Positions 16,769 to 25,820 of a DNA stretch of 64,000 bases are shown here, piece after piece (position 1 is the stretch's first letter; each line of letters begins with the position of its first letter). Source of the DNA: Hyphomicrobiales bacterium (lineage in GTDB: Bacteria; Pseudomonadota; Alphaproteobacteria; Rhizobiales; Beijerinckiaceae); contig JAQGKD010000113.1 in the NCBI GenBank assembly GCA_028290285.1, positions 1 through 64,000 of the forward strand, read 5' to 3'. The translations under genes were made by a program, and so were the position numbers. The notes beneath the pieces were generated by a model that searched no databases, was not told the origin of the DNA, and saw only the letters and a list, made by a program, of their open reading frames with translations.

Positions 16769-16939
16769 GCTTTCGTGCGCATCGCTCACGTGAACGTGCG
16801 GGCCTTGCGAGGCTACGTGCCGCATCGCAGCAACGGCGCGAGGAACCCATGCGGAAAAGGATCGTTCGGTTCACTCATCGTGCCGCGAGCCTTGTCGCGG
16901 CTGTGTGCGAACGGCCTTTCGACAGTCGCAGGGATCGCA

Positions 16940-17458
16940 ATGAACCATACAAACGGCGGCGGCCCGCAGCGCAATCCACGCGACAGTCTCAATGTCGAGT
17001 TCGCGATCAACGGCCAGCGGCAACGTCTTTCGCTCGACCCGCGCACCACCCTCCTCGATGCCATGCGCGAGCATGTCGGGCTCACCGGCTCCAAGAAGGG
17101 CTGCGATCAGGGACAATGCGGAGCTTGCACGGTCCTCGTCGACGGCAAGCGCGTGCTGTCGTGCCTGACGCTCGCAGCGAGCATGCAGGGCCGCGCGGTC
17201 ACCACCATCGAGGGGCTCGCAACGCCGGACGGTACGCTGCATCCGATGCAGCAGGCGTTTATCGATCATGACGCGTTCCAGTGCGGTTATTGCACGCCGG
17301 GGCAAATCATGTCCGCCATCGGTTGCGTCACCGAAGGGCACGCGTCCGATGATGCGCAGATCCGCGAATACATGAGCGGCAACCTCTGTCGTTGCGCCGC
17401 CTATCCCAACATCGTCGCCGCCGTGAAGCAGGCCAAGACCAGCATGGAAAGGGCTTGA
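16940..17458 (+). CDS. [2Fe-2S] subunit, PaoA-type aldehyde oxidoreductase
   Basis: The 172-residue product starts at ATG 16940 behind AGGGA. It holds two [2Fe-2S] sites: CDQGQCGACT in the N-terminal domain and CGYCTPGQI and LCRCAAYPN in the C-terminal domain. It is the first gene of a three-gene operon (16940-20743) like Escherichia coli paoABC. E. coli PaoA has a Tat signal; none is visible here, even in the longer frame from 16775, so this enzyme may be cytoplasmic. Confidence 0.92.
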   Translation: MNHTNGGGPQRNPRDSLNVEFAINGQRQRLSLDPRTTLLDAMREHVGLTGSKKGCDQGQCGACTVLVDGKRVLSCLTLAASMQGRAVTTIEGLATPDGTLHPMQQAFIDHDAFQCGYCTPGQIMSAIGCVTEGHASDDAQIREYMSGNLCRCAAYPNIVAAVKQAKTSMERA

Positions 17459-17459
17459 A

Positions 17460-18461
17460 ATGAGGCCTTTCGTCTACGAGCGCCCGCAGACCGAAGCCGC
17501 TGCGGCGGATCTGGCGCGCAAGGGCGGAGCCGCCTTTCTCGCCGGAGGCACGACGCTTCTCGACCTGATGAAGCTCGACGTGCTGCGTCCCGACACACTC
17601 ATCGATCTCTCTTGCGTGCGCGACGACAAGCTTTCAGCCATCACCGCCGATGCGGGGGGTCTGCGCTTCGGCGCTCTCGTGCATATGGCGGAGGCAGAAG
17701 AGCATGAGGACGTAAAGCGCGATTATCCCGTCATCGCGCAATCGCTCATGCTGGCTGCGAGCCAGCAGTTGCGCAACATGGCGACGCTCGGCGGCAATCT
17801 TCTTCAACGCACGCGTTGCAACTATTTCCGTGACACGAGCTGGACCGCCTGCAACAAGCGCAATCCCGGCTCCGGCTGCGCTGCGAAGGAAGGCGTCAAC
17901 CGCATGCACGCGGTGCTCGGCACCAGCAGCGCATGCATTGCTACCTACCCCGGCGATTTCGCGCAGGCGCTGATTGCATTGGGCGCGGAGGTCGACACGA
18001 TCGGGCCGAGGGGGCCGCGCAGCATCGCGCTGGCGGACCTGCACAAGCTGCCGGAAGATCGGCCCGACATCGAGACGGCACTCTTGCCGGGCGAGATGAT
18101 CGTGTCGATCTTCGTACCCGCAGCCGCCTATACACGACGCTCGCTGTACCTGAAGATCCGCGACCGCGAGTCCTATGAATTCGCCGTCGCATCCGCTGCT
18201 GTCGCGCTCGACATGGACGGAGATACGGTCCGCGTCGCACGCGTCGCGCTCGGTGGCGTCGCAACCGTTCCCTGGCGGTCCCAGGCGGCGGAACAGGAGC
18301 TCGCAGGCCAGCGCCTTGACGAGAGCAGCGCGATGGCGGCCGCCGAGATCGCATTCGCCGATGCCTCGGCGCTTCGCGACAACGCCTACAAGATTCCACT
18401 GGGCAAGCAGACGCTCGTTCGTGCCCTGCTCGAGGCCGGCAAGATGGAGATGCGCGGATGA
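17460..18461 (+). CDS. FAD-binding subunit with extra Cys cluster, PaoB-like
   Basis: The 333-residue product has the FAD-binding signature AGGTTLLDLMK near residue 31 and LGGNLLQRTRC about 110 residues in. It carries a Cys-rich insertion (RCNYFRDTSWTACNKRNPGSGC) of the type that binds an additional [4Fe-4S] cluster in PaoB. It relays electrons from the iron-sulfur subunit to an acceptor. The start is one base after the previous stop, and the end overlaps the molybdenum subunit by ATGA. Confidence 0.92.
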   Translation: MRPFVYERPQTEAAAADLARKGGAAFLAGGTTLLDLMKLDVLRPDTLIDLSCVRDDKLSAITADAGGLRFGALVHMAEAEEHEDVKRDYPVIAQSLMLAASQQLRNMATLGGNLLQRTRCNYFRDTSWTACNKRNPGSGCAAKEGVNRMHAVLGTSSACIATYPGDFAQALIALGAEVDTIGPRGPRSIALADLHKLPEDRPDIETALLPGEMIVSIFVPAAAYTRRSLYLKIRDRESYEFAVASAAVALDMDGDTVRVARVALGGVATVPWRSQAAEQELAGQRLDESSAMAAAEIAFADASALRDNAYKIPLGKQTLVRALLEAGKMEMRG

Positions 18462-20743
18462 GCATTGCCGCACCCGAACCCGGGGAAAACATGGGCCGCC
18501 CAGAGCCTCGCATTGACGGGCGCCTGAAAGTCACCGGCGAAGCGCGCTACCCGTCCGACGTGGCGGTGCCGAACCCCGCATTCGCATTCCTGGTCACGAG
18601 CGCCATCGCCAAGGGGCGCATCACCAGCATCGATCTGGAATCCGCGCGAGTGGTGCCCGGCGTGCTCGAGATCCTGACCTATCAGAACATCGGCAACGAG
18701 ATTCACGACGCCCCGCTCTTCAGCGCCGGCGGGCCGATGGGCACCACGATCCGACCGCTGAAATCCCGGGACATCTCCCATGACGGCGAGATCCTCGCGA
18801 TGGTGCTCGCCGACACTTACGAGGCTGCGCGCGAAGCGGCCTACAAGGTCGGCATTCACGCCTCGGTCGAGCCGCCGAGCGCGGGTTTCGACTCGGCGGG
18901 CACGACCACGGAAGCAGCGTCCGAGGCCTCGAAGAAACACGAAGATCCGAGAGTCGGCGACGCGGAAGGCGCATTGGCGTCGGCTCAGGTCGTCGTCGAC
19001 GTCGAGTACAACACCTCGACCATGCACCACAATCCTATCGAGCTGTTCACCACGACGTGTCTGTGGGCGGACGACCACCTCGTCGTTCATGAGCCAAGCC
19101 AGTTTGTCTACGGCATGAAGAACGGCATCGCCAAGCAGCTGAACATGGACCCGGCGAAAGTGCAGGTGCACAGCGCCTTCGTGGGCGGCGCGTTCGGCTC
19201 CAAGGGTTCGCTCACGCAGCGCACCGCGCTCGTTGCGGTCGCTTCGCGCAGGTTGAACAGGCCCGTCAAGCTGGTTGCGACGCGAGACCAGGGTTATACC
19301 ATCGCGACCTATCGCGCGGAGACGCGCCACCACGTCCGTCTTGGCGCGTCAGCGGACGGAAAGCTCGTCGCCTATGCGCACGAGGGCTGGGAAATTACCT
19401 CGCGGCCAGATGCCTATCTGGTGGGCGGCACGGAAGACACCTGCCGCATGTATGACTTCGGCAATGTCGTCACGCATGTGAATATCGTGCATGCCGACCG
19501 CAACACGCCGGGCTTCATGCGCTCGCCGCCCGAGACGCCCTACATGTATGCGCTGGAAGCGGCGATGGACGAGATGTCAGCGAAACTCGGGCTCGATCCG
19601 ATCGAGTTTCGCCGCATGAACGACACGCAGAAAGACCCGATCACCGGCAAGCCCTATTCCAGCCGCTCGCTCATGACGTGTTACGACGAGGCAGCAAAAT
19701 CCTTCGGATGGTCGAAGCGCAACCATGCGCCCGGCTCCATGCGCGATGGTGACTGGCTGATCGGCTGGGGCTGCGCCACTGCCGTCTATCCCACCAACAT
19801 CGGCCCGGCGACCGCGCGCATCCGCCTGACGAGCGCGGGGAAGGTGCGCGTGGAAACGGCGGCGCATGATGTCGGCACGGGGGCCTATACGGTCATCGCG
19901 CAGATGACGGCCCAGCGGCTCGGCGTCAAGCTCGAAAATGTCGAGGTCGTGCTGGGCGATTCATCGCTGCCGCCCGCGCCTGTCGCCGGTGGCTCCAACA
20001 CGACAGCGAGCGTCGGCGGCGTTGTCTTCAAGGCCTGCGACGCCATCCGCGAGAAGCTCTTTCGCGCAGCGGGGTCTTCGAACGAGGGGCCGCTGGCGGG
20101 GCGCAGTGCCGCCGAACTCGATCTCGTCGATGGCGCGATACGCGGACCTTCGGGCGAGACCGAAGAACTGGAAGAAACATTCAAGCGTCTCGGCGCAGGC
20201 GTGATCGAGGAATATGCCGAGTTCACACCAAAGGGCCAGAGCGAGGGCGGCGTGGGCAAGCTCTACAAGGGTACGCCCGTTCTCAGCGGCGGTTCCAGCG
20301 GAGACAAGCTGCGCTTCGCCTTCGGTGCGGAACTGGTGGAAGTGCGCATCCATGCGCGCACGCGCGAAATACGCGTGCCGCGCATCGTCGGCGCTTTCGC
20401 GGCAGGGCATATCGTCAATCCACGCACTGCCCGCAGCCAGTTGATGGGCGGCATGATCTGGGGCATCGGACATGCCTTGCACGAGAAGACGGAAATCGAC
20501 GAGCGCGCCGCGCGCTACACCAACGACAACCTCGCGGAATATCTGATCCCCGTGAATGCCGACATCCAGCAGCTCGAAGTCATCCTCGTGCCGGAGCGGG
20601 ACGACGACCTGAACCCCGCGGGCGTGAAGGGTCTCGGCGAACTCGGCAACATCGGCACAGCCGCCGCGATTGCGAGCGCCGTGTATCACGCGACGGGTGT
20701 GCGCGTGCGTCATGTGCCGATCAGGATCGAGGATCTTCTTTAG
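18458..20743 (+). CDS. Molybdopterin-binding subunit, PaoC-like aldehyde oxidoreductase
   Basis: The 761-residue product begins with the a/b hammerhead domain (RIDGRLKVTGEARYPSD). It has FVGGAFGSKG and NTTASVGGV in the cofactor-binding domains and GLGELGNIGTAAAIASA at the C terminus, where the Glu is the catalytic base. The family oxidises aldehydes to acids or hydroxylates heterocycles. It overlaps the FAD subunit gene by four bases. No XdhC/PaoD-type maturation factor follows. The substrate is unassigned. Confidence 0.93.
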   Translation: MSIAAPEPGENMGRPEPRIDGRLKVTGEARYPSDVAVPNPAFAFLVTSAIAKGRITSIDLESARVVPGVLEILTYQNIGNEIHDAPLFSAGGPMGTTIRPLKSRDISHDGEILAMVLADTYEAAREAAYKVGIHASVEPPSAGFDSAGTTTEAASEASKKHEDPRVGDAEGALASAQVVVDVEYNTSTMHHNPIELFTTTCLWADDHLVVHEPSQFVYGMKNGIAKQLNMDPAKVQVHSAFVGGAFGSKGSLTQRTALVAVASRRLNRPVKLVATRDQGYTIATYRAETRHHVRLGASADGKLVAYAHEGWEITSRPDAYLVGGTEDTCRMYDFGNVVTHVNIVHADRNTPGFMRSPPETPYMYALEAAMDEMSAKLGLDPIEFRRMNDTQKDPITGKPYSSRSLMTCYDEAAKSFGWSKRNHAPGSMRDGDWLIGWGCATAVYPTNIGPATARIRLTSAGKVRVETAAHDVGTGAYTVIAQMTAQRLGVKLENVEVVLGDSSLPPAPVAGGSNTTASVGGVVFKACDAIREKLFRAAGSSNEGPLAGRSAAELDLVDGAIRGPSGETEELEETFKRLGAGVIEEYAEFTPKGQSEGGVGKLYKGTPVLSGGSSGDKLRFAFGAELVEVRIHARTREIRVPRIVGAFAAGHIVNPRTARSQLMGGMIWGIGHALHEKTEIDERAARYTNDNLAEYLIPVNADIQQLEVILVPERDDDLNPAGVKGLGELGNIGTAAAIASAVYHATGVRVRHVPIRIEDLL

Positions 20744-20767
20744 GGCTCGAGCGCGAGCGAAGCCGAG

Positions 20768-20830
20768 CAATCCAGGGCGGTCTCGCGACTCCTGGATTGA
20801 TTCGTACCTTCGCTTCTCGCAATGACGGCG
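20768..20830. repeat. Interspersed repeat with 9-bp inverted arms between convergent genes
   Basis: CAATCCAGG (20768-20776) and CCTGGATTG (20791-20799) form a stem, followed by TCGCTTCTCGCAATGACGGCG (split over 20811-20830). The CCTGGATTG...CGCAATGAC pattern is a common intergenic element in Bradyrhizobium-like genomes (from memory, not searched). It fills most of the 94-base gap between convergent genes and may act as a bidirectional terminator. Confidence 0.6.
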
Positions 20831-20837
20831 CGGAAGC

Positions 20838-21752
20838 TCAACCCGTCTTGCGCACGAAGTCGAGCAAGGCTGCGCCCAGAACGTCGTCGGCGGTGTTGAT
20901 ATGCGCGATGCCTGACGTGTGGTTGTGGCCGGGCATATAGACCAGCGGCGGCCCCTTCCGCTTCGCGGTGGCCAGACGATAGACCAGCTCGGCGCAATAG
21001 AGATCGATCAACGGATTTTCGTACTCGGCCCAGGCGACGAAAGTCGGGGGGCTTTCGGGGCCGACGTGGGTGACCGGCGAGCGGTCCTCGAACTTGGACT
21101 CATCTGTTCCGAAATAGGCTTCGACCTTCCGGGCGTTCGGGTTCTCGGGGAGATTGTCGGCGCGCATGCGGCCGCTGATGATGATGACCCCGGCGAGTCC
21201 GTGGCCGCCCTCGGGCTGCAGGCGCTTGTCGTAGGCGTAGCAGCCGACGTGACAGCCTCCGGCTGAGTGCCCCATGAGGAAGAGGCGCTTGGGATCGACG
21301 CCGAGTTCGGCCGCGTGCTCCTGCGCCCATTTCACGACGCTGGCGATGTCCGTTGCGGCTTCGGGATAGACTGCGTCGGGCGCGAGCCGATAGCCCATGT
21401 TGATAGCGACGATCCCGTGCCGCGCGAAGTAAACGCAGACATTCGAATAGACCTCGTCCGAGCGGTTGCGGTCGCCCTCCACGAAGGCGCCGCCGTGCAC
21501 GAAGATCACGACCGGCCTGTCGGTCGCCTCGCCTGATGGCTTGAACAGTTCGAAGCACTGACGCGGATGCGGGCCATAGGGAATCTCGGAGGTCACTTCC
21601 ACGCCTTCGCGTGGCGCGAGTTTCAGCACGGCGGAGAAATGCTCGACGATCATACGCACATTGCTGGCAACGTTCTCCCGCCATTTCGGGCCCACCTCGG
21701 CCATGAGGGCGCGAAGCTCGGGGGGAATGGGCGGCATGGGGAGCTGGGACAT
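20838..21752 (-). CDS. Alpha/beta hydrolase, HSL/arylformamidase-like esterase
   Basis: The 304-residue product starts at ATG 21752 (MSQLPMPPIP). HGGAFVEGDR is the oxyanion-hole motif of the hormone-sensitive-lipase group and GHSAGG carries the nucleophile Ser. A C-terminal PGHNHTSG supplies the catalytic His. The segment SDEVYSNVCVYFARHG is typical of esterases of this group. There is no signal peptide. It converges on the PaoC-like gene and has no same-strand partners, so its substrate is open. Confidence 0.88.
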   Translation of the reverse strand: MSQLPMPPIPPELRALMAEVGPKWRENVASNVRMIVEHFSAVLKLAPREGVEVTSEIPYGPHPRQCFELFKPSGEATDRPVVIFVHGGAFVEGDRNRSDEVYSNVCVYFARHGIVAINMGYRLAPDAVYPEAATDIASVVKWAQEHAAELGVDPKRLFLMGHSAGGCHVGCYAYDKRLQPEGGHGLAGVIIISGRMRADNLPENPNARKVEAYFGTDESKFEDRSPVTHVGPESPPTFVAWAEYENPLIDLYCAELVYRLATAKRKGPPLVYMPGHNHTSGIAHINTADDVLGAALLDFVRKTG

Positions 21753-21969
21753 GGACAACCTGAGCTTAGCGTTGAGAGGATCTGCGCCTTCCGGGCATTT
21801 TGCTCGCCATCGGGGCTCAAGGAAACTCGGTTTCTTCAAGAAGCACGTCAAAAGCGAACGCATCGCCGCAGTGCACATCTATTTCGCCCGTTCATTCAAA
21901 TGGGAACGACCCGGCAAAGCATTCAGCAACCCCAAACTGGTTGAACGGACGGAGATTGAGAGGCTGCCG

Positions 21970-22326
21970 ATGGCTCGAACATTGACCACGCAGATCAAGC
22001 AGCGAATTGCCCGGGCCGTCGATGACTGGAACCGGGGCGACCGCCGGGCGGTGCGGAGCAACTACGCGGAAGACGTGCAAATCGCCTCGGTCGTCGCCGG
22101 GCAATGGATCGAAGCCGGCGGGGCGCTCGAATCGTCCTGCGCCGAGTTCCGGCACCCGCGGCGCCGCCTCACGCTCATCGACATCCTTGATGGGCTCCAC
22201 CACGTCACGGTCCTCCTGCACGACGGGCGGCGATATTTCACCCTGACCATCGAGCCCGACGAGGAAGCGCGTGCCCGGCGTATCATCATATGCAGGGGCC
22301 ACCAGGAGCCGCGCCGCGCGGCGTAA
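21970..22326 (+). CDS. Small protein of unknown function, perhaps SnoaL/NTF2-like
   Basis: The 118-residue product starts at ATG 21970. The N-terminal helix with AVDDWNRGDRRAVRSNYAEDVQI resembles the first helix and strand of SnoaL/NTF2-like domains, in which a small acid or steroid may bind. The resemblance is weak. It is rich in Arg and soluble. It converges on msrQ, with 1 base between the stops. The frame runs further upstream, but those codons overlap the antisense esterase promoter. Confidence 0.5.
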   Translation: MARTLTTQIKQRIARAVDDWNRGDRRAVRSNYAEDVQIASVVAGQWIEAGGALESSCAEFRHPRRRLTLIDILDGLHHVTVLLHDGRRYFTLTIEPDEEARARRIIICRGHQEPRRAA

Positions 22327-22327
22327 C

Positions 22328-23218
22328 CTATGCCCGACTAGGGCGTGCGACGGGCTGAGCGACGCGCGTCGGCGACCGCCGCTCACCCAGAAATCTGAGT
22401 GGCACGAGCGCGAGGGCGGCGAGCAGAACCCACATGGAGGGCCGCATCGAGATGTCGATGGTCAGATTCGCCGCCAGCACCCGCCCGGCGTCGACACCGG
22501 TCTTGGCCGCATACCAGCCAGCCTCGATGAGCGCGGTCAGGACAGCGCAGGCGATGGCAAGGCCAGCCAGCGAGGCCATGCCCCGGAACCCGCGCTTGTG
22601 CAGGGCACGATGGCCCATCAGCACGAGGAAAAGGCCGGTCATCAGCACGGGTTCGGTCACGTCCACCTTGGATTGGAGGAAGCTGTGGGCGAGGCTAAGG
22701 ACCGTGAGCAGGTAGATAGTCCGATGCAGCTTGTTCCATCTGACCGCCCCGAGCCTGCGCACCATGCCGTCCGTCGATGTCGCGCCGAGAGCGACGAGCC
22801 CCAGCAGGGCCACAAAGCCGATCGTCAGATAGATGCGCAGCACGATTTCGGAGGCAACCCGCCAGAGGTCGCCGCCCTGATCGAGGATGTAGAGAGCGAA
22901 ATGCAGCAGCGCATAGGCCATCGCGCCAACGCCCAGCATGCGGCGCACGTCGACCAGCCTCGGCCAATGGACGATGGAGCGGAGCGGCGTCACAGCCAGC
23001 GAGATCAGCAGCAGCCGGACGGTCCAGGAGCCGATCTGGTGGATCGCCTCATTCACAGGCTTTGGCGCGAGGTCGCCCTGCCACCCCTGCCAGGCCACCC
23101 AAAGCACCGGGCCGAACAGCGCCAAAAAGACGATGAGCTTGAGGGGCGAAATCTGGCCCTTCCGATCTGTCCAGGGTAGCAAGCCTGTCTCCGGTGTTGT
23201 CTGGTGGTGCGTCGCCAC
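22328..23218 (-). CDS. msrQ: MsrQ-like haem-binding membrane subunit
   Basis: This 296-residue membrane protein has the ferric-reductase-like core of MsrQ/YedZ: WPRLVDVRRMLGVGAMAYALLHFALY, then RWNKLHRTIYL, with the His residues that ligate b haem. MsrQ feeds quinone electrons to the periplasmic molybdoenzyme MsrP. No msrP is next to it. The C terminus is longer than in E. coli, with two more hydrophobic segments (about 225-275). It is divergent from phnD. Confidence 0.85.
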   Translation of the reverse strand: MATHHQTTPETGLLPWTDRKGQISPLKLIVFLALFGPVLWVAWQGWQGDLAPKPVNEAIHQIGSWTVRLLLISLAVTPLRSIVHWPRLVDVRRMLGVGAMAYALLHFALYILDQGGDLWRVASEIVLRIYLTIGFVALLGLVALGATSTDGMVRRLGAVRWNKLHRTIYLLTVLSLAHSFLQSKVDVTEPVLMTGLFLVLMGHRALHKRGFRGMASLAGLAIACAVLTALIEAGWYAAKTGVDAGRVLAANLTIDISMRPSMWVLLAALALVPLRFLGERRSPTRVAQPVARPSRA

Positions 23219-23343
23219 TTCCCTGTCACGTCCCGGTTCACGAGAAAATGCACAGGTCGGTGATTGAATGCGGCGGAGGTTCGGGTCTCATAGCGCCGCC
23301 TCGGCGGAGTTCGCCTGTAGCCCAGTGAATTGGAAATCGTCGC

Positions 23344-24216
23344 ATGTTTCACGGCCCTGCCCGCAAGCGCCTCGCAGCCCTCGGGTTTCTGCTCGCAGCC
23401 GCGTGCCTGGCTTCGCACGACGCGAATGCGGCTGAAAAGATGCGTTTCGCAGTAGGGCCGTTCCAGGCCACGCCGGGAGATACCCGAAAGGCCTACGAAC
23501 CTTTTTTCCGCCATCTCGCGCAGACCCTGGGCGTCGAATACGAACTCGTCGTCACGACCGACTGGGCCGGCATCGCGACCGCGCTGGCCAATGGACAGGC
23601 CGATGTCGCGTGGATGGGACCCTGGGGCTATGTGCTCGCCCACCAGGAAGGCGGAGCGCAGGCCGTCGCCACCGTGAAATATGATGGAAAACCCTTCTAC
23701 TACGCCATCATCGTCGGGCGCCCCGACCTCGACCTTAAGAACTGGCCCGAGGCCGCGAAGGGCATGAGCATTTCCTTCGCAGATCGCGGCTCGACATCGG
23801 GATGGCTGGTGCCGACCTTCTGGTTCAAGTCGCAATCCATCGATCCGAAAAGCTTCTTCAAATACCGCGAAGGCGCGGCACATCCGGCCAACGAAATCGC
23901 GGTGGCCAACGGACAGGTGGATCTGGCGACCGATTACGACCGCAATCTGCGCAGCATGATCGAGCGCGGGCTGATCGGCCCCGATGCCGTAAAGATCGTG
24001 TGGACGTCCGACCCGTTGCCCAACGATGCGCTCGTCGTCCGCGCGGGACTCGATCCTGCCATCACCGCCAAGGTCCGCGCGGCTGCATTGGGCATCGACG
24101 ACACCAGCGCCACGACGCTCATGCCCGCGCATTATACAGGCTGGGTGGCCGCCTCGCATGCGTCCTACTCGATGATCGAGGATGCGGGCGTGGCGCTCGG
24201 CATCATCAAACGCTAG
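23344..24216 (+). CDS. phnD: PhnD-like phosphonate/phosphite ABC transporter binding protein
   Basis: The 290-residue protein has a Sec signal (about 1-30, ending NANA) and the PhnD fold: GPFQATPGDTRKAYEPFFRHL, then DWAGIATALANGQADVAWMGPWGY. SFADRGSTSGWLVP follows, whose Ser and Thr residues in relatives contact the phosphonate group. It captures phosphonate, phosphite or a related oxyanion for PhnE and PhnC encoded next. No C-P lyase, phosphonatase or ptxD gene is present, so the ligand cannot be fixed. Confidence 0.9.
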   Translation: MFHGPARKRLAALGFLLAAACLASHDANAAEKMRFAVGPFQATPGDTRKAYEPFFRHLAQTLGVEYELVVTTDWAGIATALANGQADVAWMGPWGYVLAHQEGGAQAVATVKYDGKPFYYAIIVGRPDLDLKNWPEAAKGMSISFADRGSTSGWLVPTFWFKSQSIDPKSFFKYREGAAHPANEIAVANGQVDLATDYDRNLRSMIERGLIGPDAVKIVWTSDPLPNDALVVRAGLDPAITAKVRAAALGIDDTSATTLMPAHYTGWVAASHASYSMIEDAGVALGIIKR

Positions 24217-24219
24217 GAA
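24215..24219 (+). promoter_or_regulatory. Ribosome binding site for a non-standard phnE start
   Basis: AGGAA overlaps the phnD stop and lies 8 bases before ATC 24228. No ATG, GTG or TTG in the phnE frame exists within about 200 bases upstream or before the first membrane helix, so this site is the best guide to the start. Confidence 0.35.
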
Positions 24220-24227
24220 CCGGCGCT

Positions 24228-25022
24228 ATCTTCGACAAGCATCCCCTGCCCGTTCCCCCCCGGCGGCCGAGCGCGCTGCGTTTCACCGCGATCCTCATCG
24301 CGGTCTGTGTTTTCTACGCGTTCTGCATCGCCTTCGCGGATGTCGATTTCTGGCGATTGTGGAAAGGGCTGCCGAGGCTAGCGGCGTGGACGGCGCGCGC
24401 ATGGCCGCCGAACTTCGAAGATTTCACCACGCTTCTGCATCGCGCGGCGGAGACCATCGCCATGGCGAGCCTCGGCACGACTGTCGGCGCAATTATCGCT
24501 GTGCCACTGTGCCTTTGTGCCGCCACCAATACCGCTCCCGTGGGCGGGCTTTACATTGCGGCCCGCTCGCTTCTGAACGTGCTTCGCGGCATCGACAGTT
24601 TCGTCTTCGCGCTTCTGTTCGTTGCCGCGGTCGGGCTCGGGCCCTTCGCGGGCGTGCTCGGCATCGCGCTTCATTCGGCCGGGTCCATCGCCAAACTCTG
24701 GTCGGAGACCATCGAAACGGTCGAGCGCGGACCGGTGGACGCGGCGACCATGAGCGGCGCGGGGCGGCTGAAGATCATCGTGCATGCGCTGCTGCCCGAC
24801 GTGCTGCCCGCGCTCGCATCGAGCGTTCTCTACATCTGGGAATTCAATCTGCGCGCCTCGACGGTGCTCGGCATCGTCGGTGCGGGCGGAATCGGGCAGG
24901 AGTTGAAGAGCAGTATCGACCTGCTCGATTTTCCGCGCGTCCTTGCGATACTGCTGATCGTGCTGGCCATGGTGACATTCGTCGATCAGGTCAGCGCCAT
25001 GGTTCGGAGGCGCTTGTCATGA
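24228..25022 (+). CDS. phnE: PhnE-like phosphonate ABC transporter permease, start codon unclear
   Basis: The frame encodes a permease with several membrane segments. It carries the binding-protein-dependent transport signature around HSAGSIAKLWSETIETVERGP and SGAGRLKIIVHALLPDV (EAA loop that contacts the ATPase), and IVGAGGIGQELKSSI typical of PhnE. With a start at 24228 it has 264 residues, normal for PhnE. The oddity is the missing canonical start: from the phnD stop to the first membrane helix there is none in frame. ATC 24228 has the best-spaced ribosome site and CTG 24246 is another option. The stop overlaps phnC by ATGA. Confidence 0.8.
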   Translation: MFDKHPLPVPPRRPSALRFTAILIAVCVFYAFCIAFADVDFWRLWKGLPRLAAWTARAWPPNFEDFTTLLHRAAETIAMASLGTTVGAIIAVPLCLCAATNTAPVGGLYIAARSLLNVLRGIDSFVFALLFVAAVGLGPFAGVLGIALHSAGSIAKLWSETIETVERGPVDAATMSGAGRLKIIVHALLPDVLPALASSVLYIWEFNLRASTVLGIVGAGGIGQELKSSIDLLDFPRVLAILLIVLAMVTFVDQVSAMVRRRLS

Positions 25023-25732
25023 CGAGACAAGGCTTGCACGTGCGGGATCTCTGCAAGAGCCACGACGGTATTGTGGCACTCGACCGCTTTTCGATCGACG
25101 TCGAGCCCGGCGAATTCGTGGCGCTGCTGGGGCCGAGCGGCGCAGGCAAGACGACGCTGCTGCGTTGTCTGGCGCGCCTTGCCGATCCCGATTTCGGCGA
25201 GATCTTCGTCGGCGATCAGCCCATGCATTTGCTGCGGGGACGTGCGCTGCGCCGGGCGCGGCACGAGATCGGCTTCGTGTTCCAGCAGTTCAATCTCGTG
25301 CGGCGACGCAGCGCGCTCGAAAATGTACTCACCGGGCGGTTGTCCGACGTGGCCCTCTGGCGTGTGGTCGCCGGGCGCTTTCCTGAGGCCGACCGGCGCG
25401 CAGCCTTTACCGCTCTGGACCGCGTGGGCCTGCTCGATCAGGCCTTTCAGCGCGCCGACCAATTGTCCGGCGGCCAGCAGCAACGCGTGGCCATCGCGCG
25501 CGCCATCGTCCAGCACAGCAGCCTCATGCTGGCGGACGAGCCGGTGGCGAGCCTCGATCCCGCCGCGGCCGAGAGCGTCCTGGCTTTGCTCCGCGAAATC
25601 GCGCGGGAGAACCGCATGAGCGTCTTGTGCAGCCTGCACCAGCCGGCGCTGGCGGCCCGTTTCGCGGATCGCATCTGCGAGATGAAGGCGGGTGCAAACG
25701 TGCGGGGCGACGGTGCTCCTGTCACGAAATGA
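25019..25732 (+). CDS. phnC: PhnC-like phosphonate ABC transporter ATP-binding protein
   Basis: The 237-residue ATPase shows Walker A GPSGAGKTT, Q-loop FVFQQFNLV, signature LSGGQQQRVAIARA and Walker B LMLADEP followed by SLD. RRRSALENVLTGRL after the Q-loop is typical of PhnC. It energises uptake with PhnE and PhnD. The gene order D-E-C differs from the more common C-D-E. Only one permease gene is present, so PhnE would form a homodimer. Confidence 0.93.
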   Translation: MTRQGLHVRDLCKSHDGIVALDRFSIDVEPGEFVALLGPSGAGKTTLLRCLARLADPDFGEIFVGDQPMHLLRGRALRRARHEIGFVFQQFNLVRRRSALENVLTGRLSDVALWRVVAGRFPEADRRAAFTALDRVGLLDQAFQRADQLSGGQQQRVAIARAIVQHSSLMLADEPVASLDPAAAESVLALLREIARENRMSVLCSLHQPALAARFADRICEMKAGANVRGDGAPVTK

Positions 25733-25820
25733 TGAGCGAACTGAACGCACCCAGGCGGCGCCCCGGGTCGTAACTCCAGAGAGATTCGCTTATTCTCGAC
25801 GCATCAAGGAGGGCTTTTCG

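Noticed and set aside
23223-23240. Possible Pho box upstream of phnD (CTGTCAC followed by CGGTTCA)
   Set aside because: Only the first half resembles the CTGTCAT consensus; the second half matches poorly, so phosphate control is not supported.
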